This document shows positions 49,411 to 57,093 of a stretch of DNA of 64,000 nt, piece after piece. Each line of letters starts with the position of its first letter. Position 1 is the first letter of the stretch. Position numbers and translations under genes: made by a program. Source of the DNA: Bacillota bacterium. GTDB lineage: Bacteria > Bacillota > Clostridia > Christensenellales > UMGS416. Below the pieces are notes generated by a model. The model saw nothing but the letters and a program-made list of their open reading frames with translations, did no database searches and had not been told where the DNA came from. The stretch lies in the NCBI GenBank assembly GCA_023410875.1, contig JAEYPH010000021.1, positions 62,001 through 126,000 of the forward strand. The letters run 5' to 3'.

Positions 49411-50778
49411 TCATGATCCTAACACATCAGCAATATATAACCCATTTGCAGCAGCCTGCGCCAAAGATCTAGTGATACCGGCCCCATCACCACATGCATA
49501 TATCTGAGAGCACCCTTGGAGTACGAAATTATTCATTTCAGGTCGTGCAGAATAATACTTGCATTCTACACCATAAAGCAATGTATCATAGTTTGCTGTT
49601 CCGGGTGCAATTTTATCCAACTGTGCAATTGTTTCAATAATATTGTCAAGCTGCCTTTTGGGAATGCATAGACTCAAGTCTCCAGGTACTGCCTGTAACG
49701 TTGGACATACGGTAGACTCTTGCAGGCGCTTATTAGTAGTCCGCCGACCATTTATTAGGTCTCCATATCTTTGCACAATAACACTTCCATTACTGATGAA
49801 ATTTGCAATACCCGCAATATGCTTTAAATAATCAATAGGCTTGTTGAACGGCTCACTAAATTCAATTGTAGACAATAAAGCGAAATTAGAATTTACAGAC
49901 TTTAAAGAACTATCTGCATATGCATGACCATTAACTGTTATTACACCATTAGTATTCTCTGTTACTACTTGTCCTCCCTCATTAAAGCAAAACATCCTAG
50001 TGTTATCGCCGTATTGTTTGCTACGGTACGATATTTTTGGGTCATACACCTTACTGGATATATCTTGCCAAATAATTGATGGTAGCTCAACACGAACACC
50101 AACATCAACACCATTATTAGTTAGCGGTATCTCATTGTTTTGACACCAATCAATAAAGAAACTGCTACCACTTCTGCCAACTGCAAAAATAATATTATCC
50201 GCTTTTATCTCTTCATAATCTTTTATTTCAATAATGTGTTCAACTTTTTTCACATTTGTAACTTCGCACTCAGTTAATATATCGCATTTTTCAGATAAAT
50301 AAGCAACTAATTGGGTCATAATACTGAAATTGTTTTCCGTCCCTAAATGCTTAACTTCACCTTGTTTAATATATAATCCATTTTGCAAACACAACTTCTT
50401 CAAATCCATATTTGGCATATATCTATAGTCAGTAGCACCAAAATCCATTAATATCCGATCTGCCATCTCCATATAATGCAAAGCTCTAGAAGGAGATATG
50501 AATTTTGAAAGCCAGCCTCCATATTCAGTTGTTATAATGTATTTGCCGTCCGAAAAAGCTCCTGCTCCAGCTATTCCATTCATAACTGAACATGTTCTAC
50601 AGCTAACACATGCATTCGAATTCGATTTTCCAGATATGCTTGGACAATTTCTCTTATCTAATGATTTTCCTTTCTCAATTATAGCAATTGTATAAGACTT
50701 ATTTCTTTTTATCAAATTATAGGCGACCATAAGGCCGCTTATTCCTCCGCCAATTATACAAACATCATAGGTTTTCAT
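49411..50778 (-). CDS. COG2509-like FAD-dependent dehydrogenase (third gene of the AT-rich operon)
   Basis: A 455-residue flavoprotein. The FAD-binding start is C-I-I-G-G-G-I-S-G-L-M near residue 7, followed by a cysteine cluster (C-P-S-I, then C-V-S-C-R-T-C near residues 45-65) with G-A-G-A-F-S-D-G-K, and the second nucleotide-binding stretch Y-A-C-G-D-G-A-G-I-T-R-S-L-A-Q-A-A at the C-terminus. This matches the uncharacterised COG2509-like dehydrogenases. ATG at 50778 overlaps the SIR2 gene stop (ATGA), so it is translated with it. The gene is far richer in A and T than the host genes around it. Its substrate and role in the operon are unknown. Confidence 0.85.
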   Translation of the reverse strand: MKTYDVCIIGGGISGLMVAYNLIKRNKSYTIAIIEKGKSLDKRNCPSISGKSNSNACVSCRTCSVMNGIAGAGAFSDGKYIITTEYGGWLSKFISPSRALHYMEMADRILMDFGATDYRYMPNMDLKKLCLQNGLYIKQGEVKHLGTENNFSIMTQLVAYLSEKCDILTECEVTNVKKVEHIIEIKDYEEIKADNIIFAVGRSGSSFFIDWCQNNEIPLTNNGVDVGVRVELPSIIWQDISSKVYDPKISYRSKQYGDNTRMFCFNEGGQVVTENTNGVITVNGHAYADSSLKSVNSNFALLSTIEFSEPFNKPIDYLKHIAGIANFISNGSVIVQRYGDLINGRRTTNKRLQESTVCPTLQAVPGDLSLCIPKRQLDNIIETIAQLDKIAPGTANYDTLLYGVECKYYSARPEMNNFVLQGCSQIYACGDGAGITRSLAQAAANGLYIADVLGS

Positions 50779-51569
50779 ACCCCAACCCTTTGCGCTAATT
50801 CCTTAAGGAATTTTCTTAAGCTTTCTGTTGGATTAACTTCAGTTCCAATCACCGGCGTAATGCTTCTGCTCAATAAGACTCTTTCCTGTACTGGATTTGG
50901 AGCCGTCATAAATATATACGATATAGGTCGCAGTCTTTTGTTTTCCCACATTCTATTGAGTTTATATATCATATATCTCATGTTAATATCAGACAGACTA
51001 TAACCAATAAATAAAAGCGACTTACCCAAAATATCTGACCTAAGCTTTATATCAAGTGGCGATTCAAAATCCATTCTATCAAAATAGCTGCTTTCTGTTA
51101 AAACAATACTCTCATCATCATCGAAATCACCATGAAATTTAATTATCTGCGCCTTATTATTATCGCATTCGCAAATATCCTCTACTTTAGAAACTTTTGT
51201 AAAAGCTTTACCAAAGGCATGATATGACTTTTCTAAGCACCTATCAAAATTTGTGGTGTAAATAATAGGGAAATTTAATCTAGCAATAATCTGATAGATT
51301 TCAGATGCCCTAATTTCCGTTTCATCGACATTCCAATTTACATCCATCCAACTTCTTAATGATCCAATAGTTCCCTTCTCTAATATATAGTATTCGGCTA
51401 AAGTTAATGGATCTCCATATAAAGAAAAGATATCCCTATCTATTGCCAATCTACTAGCTATCTCATCCATTAACTGGCTCCAAGTTGGCAACTTAAGAGT
51501 TGCTGAAACACCAGCACCTACAAAGAGAATTACTTTACCTTCTCTAATTTTTCTTGCTAAATCATCCAT
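50775..51569 (-). CDS. SIR2-family NADase-like protein (KomC-like)
   Basis: A 264-residue SIR2 domain protein. The NAD-binding start is L-F-V-G-A-G-V-S (GAGVS at 18-22), the N-x-D motif is T-T-N-F-D (105-109), the catalytic His146 is in K-F-H-G-D, and F-I-G-Y-S-L-S-D follows near 189. All NAD-hydrolysis residues are present. Prokaryotic SIR2 proteins of this type are the NAD-depleting effectors of several anti-phage systems. There are no extra domains. ATG at 51569 directly follows the upstream TAA, with GGAGG eight bases before it. The pairing with a HAM1-like gene is that of KomB-KomC in the Kongming system. Confidence 0.9.
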   Translation of the reverse strand: MDDLARKIREGKVILFVGAGVSATLKLPTWSQLMDEIASRLAIDRDIFSLYGDPLTLAEYYILEKGTIGSLRSWMDVNWNVDETEIRASEIYQIIARLNFPIIYTTNFDRCLEKSYHAFGKAFTKVSKVEDICECDNNKAQIIKFHGDFDDDESIVLTESSYFDRMDFESPLDIKLRSDILGKSLLFIGYSLSDINMRYMIYKLNRMWENKRLRPISYIFMTAPNPVQERVLLSRSITPVIGTEVNPTESLRKFLKELAQRVGV

Positions 51570-52118
51570 TTATTTAGCCTCCAAATGTTCTCTCAATTTC
51601 TCTAGAGCTATTTTTCTCATCGATATATCGTTCTTTACTTTGCCTAATTCGGCAAACGTTTTGTCATATCCATTTGGAATAAAGACGCAATCCCATTGGA
51701 ACGATCTATCTCCTTGCGGTTCATTACTTATATTTCCATCAATGCTACCCTCGAATAAAAATATCTCTCTTCCATTACAAAAACCAAGAACAGTTTTTGC
51801 TGTTACTTTTGTATTTTTTCTGTTTCCAAAATAATCACAAAATTTATCTGCTTTTAATGAATCCCAAACAATCTGCGTTAATCCTCCGGGAAGATTGCCA
51901 AAATCCTCAAGGTATAGCCCGGTATGTTCGACAAAGACAGATCTTTTGATACTAGAAAAAGCCTTTAGAACTTTATCTCTAACAATCTCTTCTGCATTTT
52001 CACTTTGTATCTCATTAATTTTAAGACTTAACCGCTTAACCTGAATAGTACTAGTTGCCAAAATATCCTCAGCTTCTTGCATTTTAAAAGGATTGTTAGT
52101 AACGAAATATATTTGCAA
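51570..52118 (-). CDS. HAM1/RdgB-family NTP pyrophosphatase-like protein (KomB-like), active site altered
   Basis: A 182-residue HAM1-fold protein. Recognised parts are F-V-T-N-N-P-F-K (3-12), the S-E-N-A-E-E-I Glu region, L-P-G-G, F-E-G-S-I-D-G-N-I, F-Q-W-D (140-143) and T-F-A-E-L. The catalytic D-(S/T) position, where E. coli RdgB and human ITPA have Asp, is His65 (V-E-H-T-G-L), and the purine-contacting S-H-R is S-M-R (166-168). It therefore probably binds a purine nucleotide but may not cleave it. Start: TTG at 52118, eight bases after GGAGG; an ATG at 52133 overlaps that site. First gene of the operon. Confidence 0.85.
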   Translation of the reverse strand: MQIYFVTNNPFKMQEAEDILATSTIQVKRLSLKINEIQSENAEEIVRDKVLKAFSSIKRSVFVEHTGLYLEDFGNLPGGLTQIVWDSLKADKFCDYFGNRKNTKVTAKTVLGFCNGREIFLFEGSIDGNISNEPQGDRSFQWDCVFIPNGYDKTFAELGKVKNDISMRKIALEKLREHLEAK

Positions 52119-52235
52119 TTCTTTCGCCTCCATTAGTAGCAAGAATAAAAGACATTAGTTAAAGTACATCTGAACCATCACTCATCGTATATGCAAACAA
52201 TATTCATGATAAACCATTCTATTATATTTATTGGC

Positions 52236-52265
52236 ATTATAATTCTATTTATATGCGCATTTCAA
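52236..52265 (-). promoter_or_regulatory. Promoter of the AT-rich HAM1-SIR2-FAD operon
   Basis: Minus strand TTGAAA, 18 bases, TATAAT. The leader to the TTG start is about 110 bases. The remaining space to capG (52266-52395) is AT-rich and shows no gene. Confidence 0.55.
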
Positions 52266-52395
52266 TAGGAACATGCAGAAAAAGGAAAAAAAAGAACGCT
52301 TTTCCCACAGCAATCCGCCAAGAGACTAGCGTCCATATATCAAATCTCCATGTAATTCTGTGTAGGCCTATTATCTTCCCATCTCCTCGTTCGCT

Positions 52396-53523
52396 CTACC
52401 CCTTCCCCCAAACCACCTTATCCACAATCTTCACATAACTCTGAATGATCTTCACGACCTTCACCGACACATTCAAATCCGCATAATCCGTCGCCAGCAC
52501 CACCGGCTCCTTTGCCTCGTACATGGCCCTGGACAACTCCACCGCCTGCAAAATATCCCTCTCAGTCACGCCGCCCACGATCACCGTGCCCTTGTCCAGC
52601 ACCTCCGGCCGCTCGGTGCTGGTGCGGATCAGCACCGCCGGGAAGCCCAGTATCGCCGATTCCTCGCTCAAGGTTCCGCTGTCACTTAAAACACAAAATG
52701 CATTGCGCTGCAGCTTGTTGTAGGGGAAGAACCCGAAGGGCTTCAACTGCCGCACCAGCGGGTGGAAGCGGAACCCCCGCTCCTCTATGCGCTTCCAGCT
52801 GCGCGGATGGGTGGAGTAGATCACCGGCAGGCCGTAGGTCTCGGCGGCGGCGTTGATCGCGTTCATCAGGGACTGGAAGGTGTGCTCGTTGTCGATGTTC
52901 TCCTCCCGGTGGGCGCTGACCAGCAGGTACTTGCCCGCCTCCAGGCCCAGCTCCTGCAGCACATCGCTGGCCTCAATGCTTGCCATGTGCTTGTGCAGCA
53001 CCTCGGGCATCGGCGAGCCGGTCACGTAGATGTGCTCCTTGCGCACGCCCTCGCTTAAGAGATACCGCCGGCTGTGCTCAGTGTAGGGCAGGTTGATGTC
53101 GCTGATGTGATCCACGATCTTGCGGTTGATCTCCTCGGGCACGTTCTGATCAAAGCAGCGGTTGCCGGCCTCCATGTGGAAGATCGGGATTTTGAGCCGC
53201 TTGGCCGAGATGGCCGCCAGCGCGCTGTTGGTGTCACCCAAGATCAGCAGGGCGTCGGGGCGCACCTGCGTCAGGATGTCCCAGCTCTTGGTCAGTATGT
53301 TGCCCATGGTCTCCCCTAGGGTCTTGCCGACGACGCCCAAGTAATGGTCCGGCGAGCGCAGGTCCAATTCCTCGAAGAACACCTGGTTCAATGTGTAGTC
53401 CCAGTTCTGGCCGGTGTGCACCAGGATGTGGTCAAAATAGCGGTCGCAGGCCTTGATCACTTCGCTTAAGCGTATGATCTCCGGCCGCGTGCCCACGACG
53501 GTCATCACTTTGAGCCTGTCCAC
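52396..53523 (-). CDS. capG: UDP-N-acetylglucosamine 2-epimerase family enzyme, CapG/FnlC-like
   Basis: A 375-residue non-hydrolysing 2-epimerase. It has G-T-R-P-E-I-I-R-L near residue 11, H-T-G-Q-N near 37, G-D-T-N-S near 95, H-M-E-A-G-N-R near 115 and the S-D-S-G-T-L-S-E-E loop near 285. In the CapE-CapF-CapG pathway it performs the last step to UDP-N-acetyl-L-fucosamine. The order capE-capF-capG with overlapping or adjacent genes makes this role more likely than a WecB role. GTG at 53523 follows GGAGG by six bases and the capF stop by one base. Confidence 0.88.
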   Translation of the reverse strand: MDRLKVMTVVGTRPEIIRLSEVIKACDRYFDHILVHTGQNWDYTLNQVFFEELDLRSPDHYLGVVGKTLGETMGNILTKSWDILTQVRPDALLILGDTNSALAAISAKRLKIPIFHMEAGNRCFDQNVPEEINRKIVDHISDINLPYTEHSRRYLLSEGVRKEHIYVTGSPMPEVLHKHMASIEASDVLQELGLEAGKYLLVSAHREENIDNEHTFQSLMNAINAAAETYGLPVIYSTHPRSWKRIEERGFRFHPLVRQLKPFGFFPYNKLQRNAFCVLSDSGTLSEESAILGFPAVLIRTSTERPEVLDKGTVIVGGVTERDILQAVELSRAMYEAKEPVVLATDYADLNVSVKVVKIIQSYVKIVDKVVWGKG

Positions 53524-53524
53524 G

Positions 53525-54640
53525 TCAAACCTCCTGGTAGTAGGTGTCGGGGTTGTCGGGATCGAACATCATGTCGGTCCAGAACAAGGTGATCACGTCG
53601 GTATCACCGACGTTCACAATGCTGTGGGTGTAGCCCGTCGGGATGTCCACGATGCGCAGGTCTTCGCCGCTCACCGGGTATTCCAGCACCTGGCCGCCGC
53701 CGATCTGGCGGAAGCGGATCACGGCCTGCCCCTCTATGACGATGAACTTCTCGACCTTGGTGTGGTGCCAGTGGTTGCCCCGGGTGATGCCGGGCTTGGT
53801 GCGGGAGACGAAGATCTGCCCGAAGGCCGGGCTCTTTATGAGCTCCGCCAGCCAGCCGCGGTCGTCGCGCTTCATGTCCGTGGCATAGGCAAAGCCATCC
53901 TCCGGCAAATGGGATACGTAAGTCGCGTACAGCGCGCGGGTCAGCTCGCAAGAGAAGTCCGGCAGCACCAAGGTGTCGCGGCTGGCGCGGAAGGAATGCA
54001 GCACATCGGCCAGCATGCCCAGTGCAATGCGGTGGGTCTTGCTGACGTGGCAGTAGCCGTCGTCTCCGAGGTTGGGTTGGCCGTCCAGCGCCCGCAGCAG
54101 CTCGGCCACCAGGTCGTCGATGTACACCAGCTCCAACTCCCGGGCGGGGTCGCTGATCTCGATGGGCAGGTCCCGGGCGATGTTGTGGCAGAAGGTCGCG
54201 ACCGCCGAGTTGTAGTTGGGGCGGCACCACTTGCCGAAGAGGTTGGGCAGCCGGTAGACCAGCGCCCGGCCGCCGGTGCGCTCCGCCCACGCGAACACCG
54301 CCTGCTCGGCCTCGCGCTTGCTGGCGCCATAGGGGTTGTCCAGCGCCGCCTGTATCGAGGACGTCAGCACGAAGGGCACCGCGCGGCCCGCCTGCGCTAG
54401 CGCGTCCAGCACCCGCTGGGTCAGGTCCGCGTTGCCGGCGCGGAATTCACCGGGGTCACGGGGGCGGTTGACGCCGGCCAGGTGGAACACGAAGTCGGCC
54501 CGGGCCAGGCCCTGGCGCAGCGCATCCTCGCCGTCGCCCACGTCGAAGGGCAGCACCTCATGCTCCGGGCGCTGGGCCAGCGCCGCCAATAGGTTGCGCC
54601 CCACAAAGCCCGCCGCGCCGGTTATGACGACCACGCTCAT
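53525..54640 (-). CDS. capF: Bidomain reductase/epimerase, CapF/FnlB-like
   Basis: A 371-residue protein with an N-terminal short-chain dehydrogenase domain (G-A-A-G-F-V-G-R at residue 8, N-P-Y-G-A-S-K with the catalytic Tyr and Lys near 115) and a C-terminal cupin domain (G-I-T-R-G-N-H-W-H-H-T-K near 265, which holds the metal His residues). CapF uses NADPH to reduce the 4-keto sugar from CapE while the cupin epimerises C3. ATG at 54640 overlaps the capE stop (ATGA). Confidence 0.9.
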   Translation of the reverse strand: MSVVVITGAAGFVGRNLLAALAQRPEHEVLPFDVGDGEDALRQGLARADFVFHLAGVNRPRDPGEFRAGNADLTQRVLDALAQAGRAVPFVLTSSIQAALDNPYGASKREAEQAVFAWAERTGGRALVYRLPNLFGKWCRPNYNSAVATFCHNIARDLPIEISDPARELELVYIDDLVAELLRALDGQPNLGDDGYCHVSKTHRIALGMLADVLHSFRASRDTLVLPDFSCELTRALYATYVSHLPEDGFAYATDMKRDDRGWLAELIKSPAFGQIFVSRTKPGITRGNHWHHTKVEKFIVIEGQAVIRFRQIGGGQVLEYPVSGEDLRIVDIPTGYTHSIVNVGDTDVITLFWTDMMFDPDNPDTYYQEV

Positions 54641-55659
54641 CGGCCGGCCTCCCGCAGCTGCTCCTGCACATAGCCCAAGGACAGCAGCAGTTCCTTGATC
54701 TGCGGCACGTCCAGCCGCTGGGTGTTGTGGCTCGTGTATTCCCACCCGTAGTCGATCTGCACGTCGCCTTCCACGACGAACTTGTCATAGTTCAGCGTGC
54801 GGTTGTCCGCCGGTATGCGGTAATAGCCGCCCAGGTCCTCGGCCTTCACCATCTCCTCGCGGGTCAGCAGCGTTTCGTAGAGCTTCTCTCCGTGGCGGGT
54901 GCCGATGGTCTTGATCGGGTGGTCCGGCACGCCGAAGAGCTCAGCCACGGCCCGGGCCAGGTCACCGATCGTGGATGCCGGGGATTTCTGCACGAAGATG
55001 TCGCCGGGGGCCGCGTGGGCAAAGGCATACAGCACCAGGTCCACCGCGTCGTCCAGCGACATCAGGTAGCGCGTCATGGCCGGGTCGGTCACCGTCATGG
55101 GCTGGCCGGCCTTCAGTTGCTGTATGAACAGCGGGATCACCGACCCGCGGGACGCCATGACGTTGCCATAGCGGGTGCCGCAGATCACGGTGGCGTCGGC
55201 GCTCACGGTGCGGGAGCGGGCCACCATGGCCTTCTCCATCATCGCCTTGCTGATGCCCATGGCGTTGATCGGGTACACGGCCTTGTCGGTGGAAAGGCAG
55301 ATGACCTTCTTCACGCCGAAGGCGATGGCCGCCTGCAGCACGTTGTCGGTGCCCATCACGTTGGTCTTGACCGCCTCCATGGGGAAGAACTCGCAGGAGG
55401 GCACCTGCTTCAATGCCGCTGCGTGAAAGATGTAATCCACGCCGTGCATGGCCGCGGCGATGCTGTTGTAATCGCGCACGTCGCCGATGTAGAAGCTCAG
55501 CTTGTCGTTGCGCAGCTCCCGGCGCAGGTCCTCCTGCTTCTTCTCATCCCGGGAGAAGATGCGGATCTCCGACACGTCGGTCTGTAAAAAACGGCTCAGC
55601 ACCGCGCCGCCGAAGCTGCCGGTGCCTCCGGTGATCAAGAGCGTCTTTCCTTGAAACAT
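54637..55659 (-). CDS. capE: UDP-N-acetylglucosamine 4,6-dehydratase/5-epimerase, CapE/FnlA-like
   Basis: A 340-residue NAD(P)-dependent enzyme of the extended SDR family that starts UDP-L-FucNAc synthesis. Motifs: G-G-T-G-S-F-G near residue 10, F-H-A-A-A-L-K-Q-V-P-S near 80, and the shifted active site L-S-T-D-K-A-V-Y-P-I-N-A-M-G-I-S-K near 122-138, in which the M-x-x-x-K replaces the usual Tyr triad as in FlaA1/CapE enzymes. ATG at 55659 has TGGAGG just upstream; the frame upstream is open but not conserved. First gene of the three-gene pathway. Confidence 0.92.
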   Translation of the reverse strand: MFQGKTLLITGGTGSFGGAVLSRFLQTDVSEIRIFSRDEKKQEDLRRELRNDKLSFYIGDVRDYNSIAAAMHGVDYIFHAAALKQVPSCEFFPMEAVKTNVMGTDNVLQAAIAFGVKKVICLSTDKAVYPINAMGISKAMMEKAMVARSRTVSADATVICGTRYGNVMASRGSVIPLFIQQLKAGQPMTVTDPAMTRYLMSLDDAVDLVLYAFAHAAPGDIFVQKSPASTIGDLARAVAELFGVPDHPIKTIGTRHGEKLYETLLTREEMVKAEDLGGYYRIPADNRTLNYDKFVVEGDVQIDYGWEYTSHNTQRLDVPQIKELLLSLGYVQEQLREAGR

Positions 55660-55754
55660 GGGGGCCTCCAGTCTATGCCGCCATTCGGCTTCCTTCGTAT
55701 CAAACACATGGATTTTACCACAGAACGACGCAATGCAAAACAAGTTGCCTCTTG

Positions 55755-55763
55755 TGATATAAT
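55755..55763 (+). promoter_or_regulatory. Extended -10 of the glycosyltransferase/GtrA gene
   Basis: TGATATAAT, divergent from capE. The start point would be about 55770, two bases before the ATG at 55772, so this mRNA could be leaderless unless translation begins at the ATG at 55802. Confidence 0.5.
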
Positions 55764-55771
55764 ACGAAGGT

Positions 55772-56833
55772 ATGTTTGATCGGCTGGAAAAAAAGAATAG
55801 CATGCCGGCGGCGCTGTTCTTCCGCTTTGACGGGGGCGAAGCCTGCTTTGCCATGGCCGCCACCCTGGCGCGGGCCGGCATGGCCATCGTGTCGCTGTGC
55901 GCCGACGAGGCGGCAGCGCAGCGAGCCAAAGATGCGGGCTACGAAGCCGTGCTCTCCTCCACCCCCCACCACAGCCGCGATGCGCTGCTGGCGTTGCTGG
56001 ATGGGGCGGGCGCAGCCTGGCCGGGAATCGTGACCGTGGACATGGAGGGCGGTTATTCCGCCGAGGATGTGCTGGCCGTGGCGCGCAAACTGCTGGAGCA
56101 GCCGGACCGGCTGGTGGTGGCCGAGCGGCAGACCGGCGGCCAGCGGGGCATGCTGTTCCGCCGGGAGCGGGCCATCGGCGGCTTTTTGTTCCGCACGATG
56201 CACGGGCGGCGGCTGCCGGACCCGTGGAGCCGGCTGCGGGGCATCCCCCGCGCCTCCGTGCGGGAGCTGCTGGACCACGCCGGCCGGCGCGGCCTGTGGC
56301 TGCACATGCTGCTGGGCCTACAGCGCAACGGCCTGCAGACCGCCGGCGTGGCGGTGGCCGCGCCCTACCGCCGGGAGGCCGGAGCCAACACGATGAGCCG
56401 CGTGAAGGACCTGCTGGCCATCGCGCTGATGCCCATGCTCTATGTGTCTGTATCCTTATCGGTGCTGTTGATCGACAATCTGCTGTTCGTGTTGTTCTTC
56501 TACCACATTCTGCACGGCAACCGGCCGGTTCCCATTGCCATCGGGCGCTTCACCGGCGCCTTCGTGGGCTATTGCCTCAACCGCTCGGTCGTGTTCCGCC
56601 ACAGCGGCATGGGGTGGCGCCGGGAGGTGCTCACCGCCGGCAAATACATCGCGCTGGCAGCCTTCAACTATGGCGCGGCACTGAGCCTGAACTATCTGTT
56701 CGCCCATCTATCCGTGGGCATCTTCTGGTCCAAGCAGCTGGCAGATCTGGTGCTCTACATCTTCACATTCGTGTTCAACCGGGAGGTCGTGTTCCGCAAG
56801 AAGCGCCGCCCGGAGCCGGGCAACCCGGCATAA
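55772..56833 (+). CDS. Degenerate glycosyltransferase domain fused to GtrA-like membrane domain
   Basis: A 353-residue protein. Residues about 10-200 look like a GT2 dolichol-phosphate-mannose synthase fold: I-V-T-V-D-M-E-G-G-Y-S-A-E-D stands where D-A-D-G-Q-H-P is usual, so the metal motif is altered. Residues about 220-340 are a GtrA domain with four transmembrane helices and G-R-F-T-G-A-F-V-G-Y-C-L-N-R-S-V-V-F and F-N-R-E-V-V-F-R. GtrA proteins flip or hold lipid-linked sugars. It probably acts on surface polysaccharide, as the adjacent cap genes suggest. ATG 55772 has only GAAGG one base away; ATG 55802 is the alternative. Confidence 0.8.
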   Translation: MFDRLEKKNSMPAALFFRFDGGEACFAMAATLARAGMAIVSLCADEAAAQRAKDAGYEAVLSSTPHHSRDALLALLDGAGAAWPGIVTVDMEGGYSAEDVLAVARKLLEQPDRLVVAERQTGGQRGMLFRRERAIGGFLFRTMHGRRLPDPWSRLRGIPRASVRELLDHAGRRGLWLHMLLGLQRNGLQTAGVAVAAPYRREAGANTMSRVKDLLAIALMPMLYVSVSLSVLLIDNLLFVLFFYHILHGNRPVPIAIGRFTGAFVGYCLNRSVVFRHSGMGWRREVLTAGKYIALAAFNYGAALSLNYLFAHLSVGIFWSKQLADLVLYIFTFVFNREVVFRKKRRPEPGNPA

Positions 56834-56884
56834 TCCAAAATCCTTCGTGCTCTTTCAAAAAGGGGTATCAGTCTTTTCAAATTT

Positions 56885-57087
56885 GGTGCCGAAGGTTTCA
56901 AAAGGGCGACCGGAAAGCCCTTTGGCCCTGGCGCAGGATGCGCCGTAGCCCAGCACCACCGGAAGCGGCTACGCCGCTTCAGCCGGCTGGATGCCAGCGA
57001 GGTAGTCAGGAAATCTGCTTGCAGATTTCCGGTCGCCCGCAGGCGAGACACGGTGAGCAGGTCGTGCCCTGCGGGGCGCGAAATTTC
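56885..57087 (+). repeat. Modular hairpin repeat, long copy (copy B)
   Basis: Starts GGTGCCGAAGGTTTC and ends GGGCGCGAAATTTCTACC, as copy A does, but has extra hairpins inside: GCGC aggat GCGC, AGCGGC tac GCCGCT, GCCGGC-type stem, and the perfect GGAAATCTGC tt GCAGATTTCC. It lies between the convergent GtrA and zinc-binding protein genes. Confidence 0.75.
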
Positions 57088-57093
57088 TACCCG

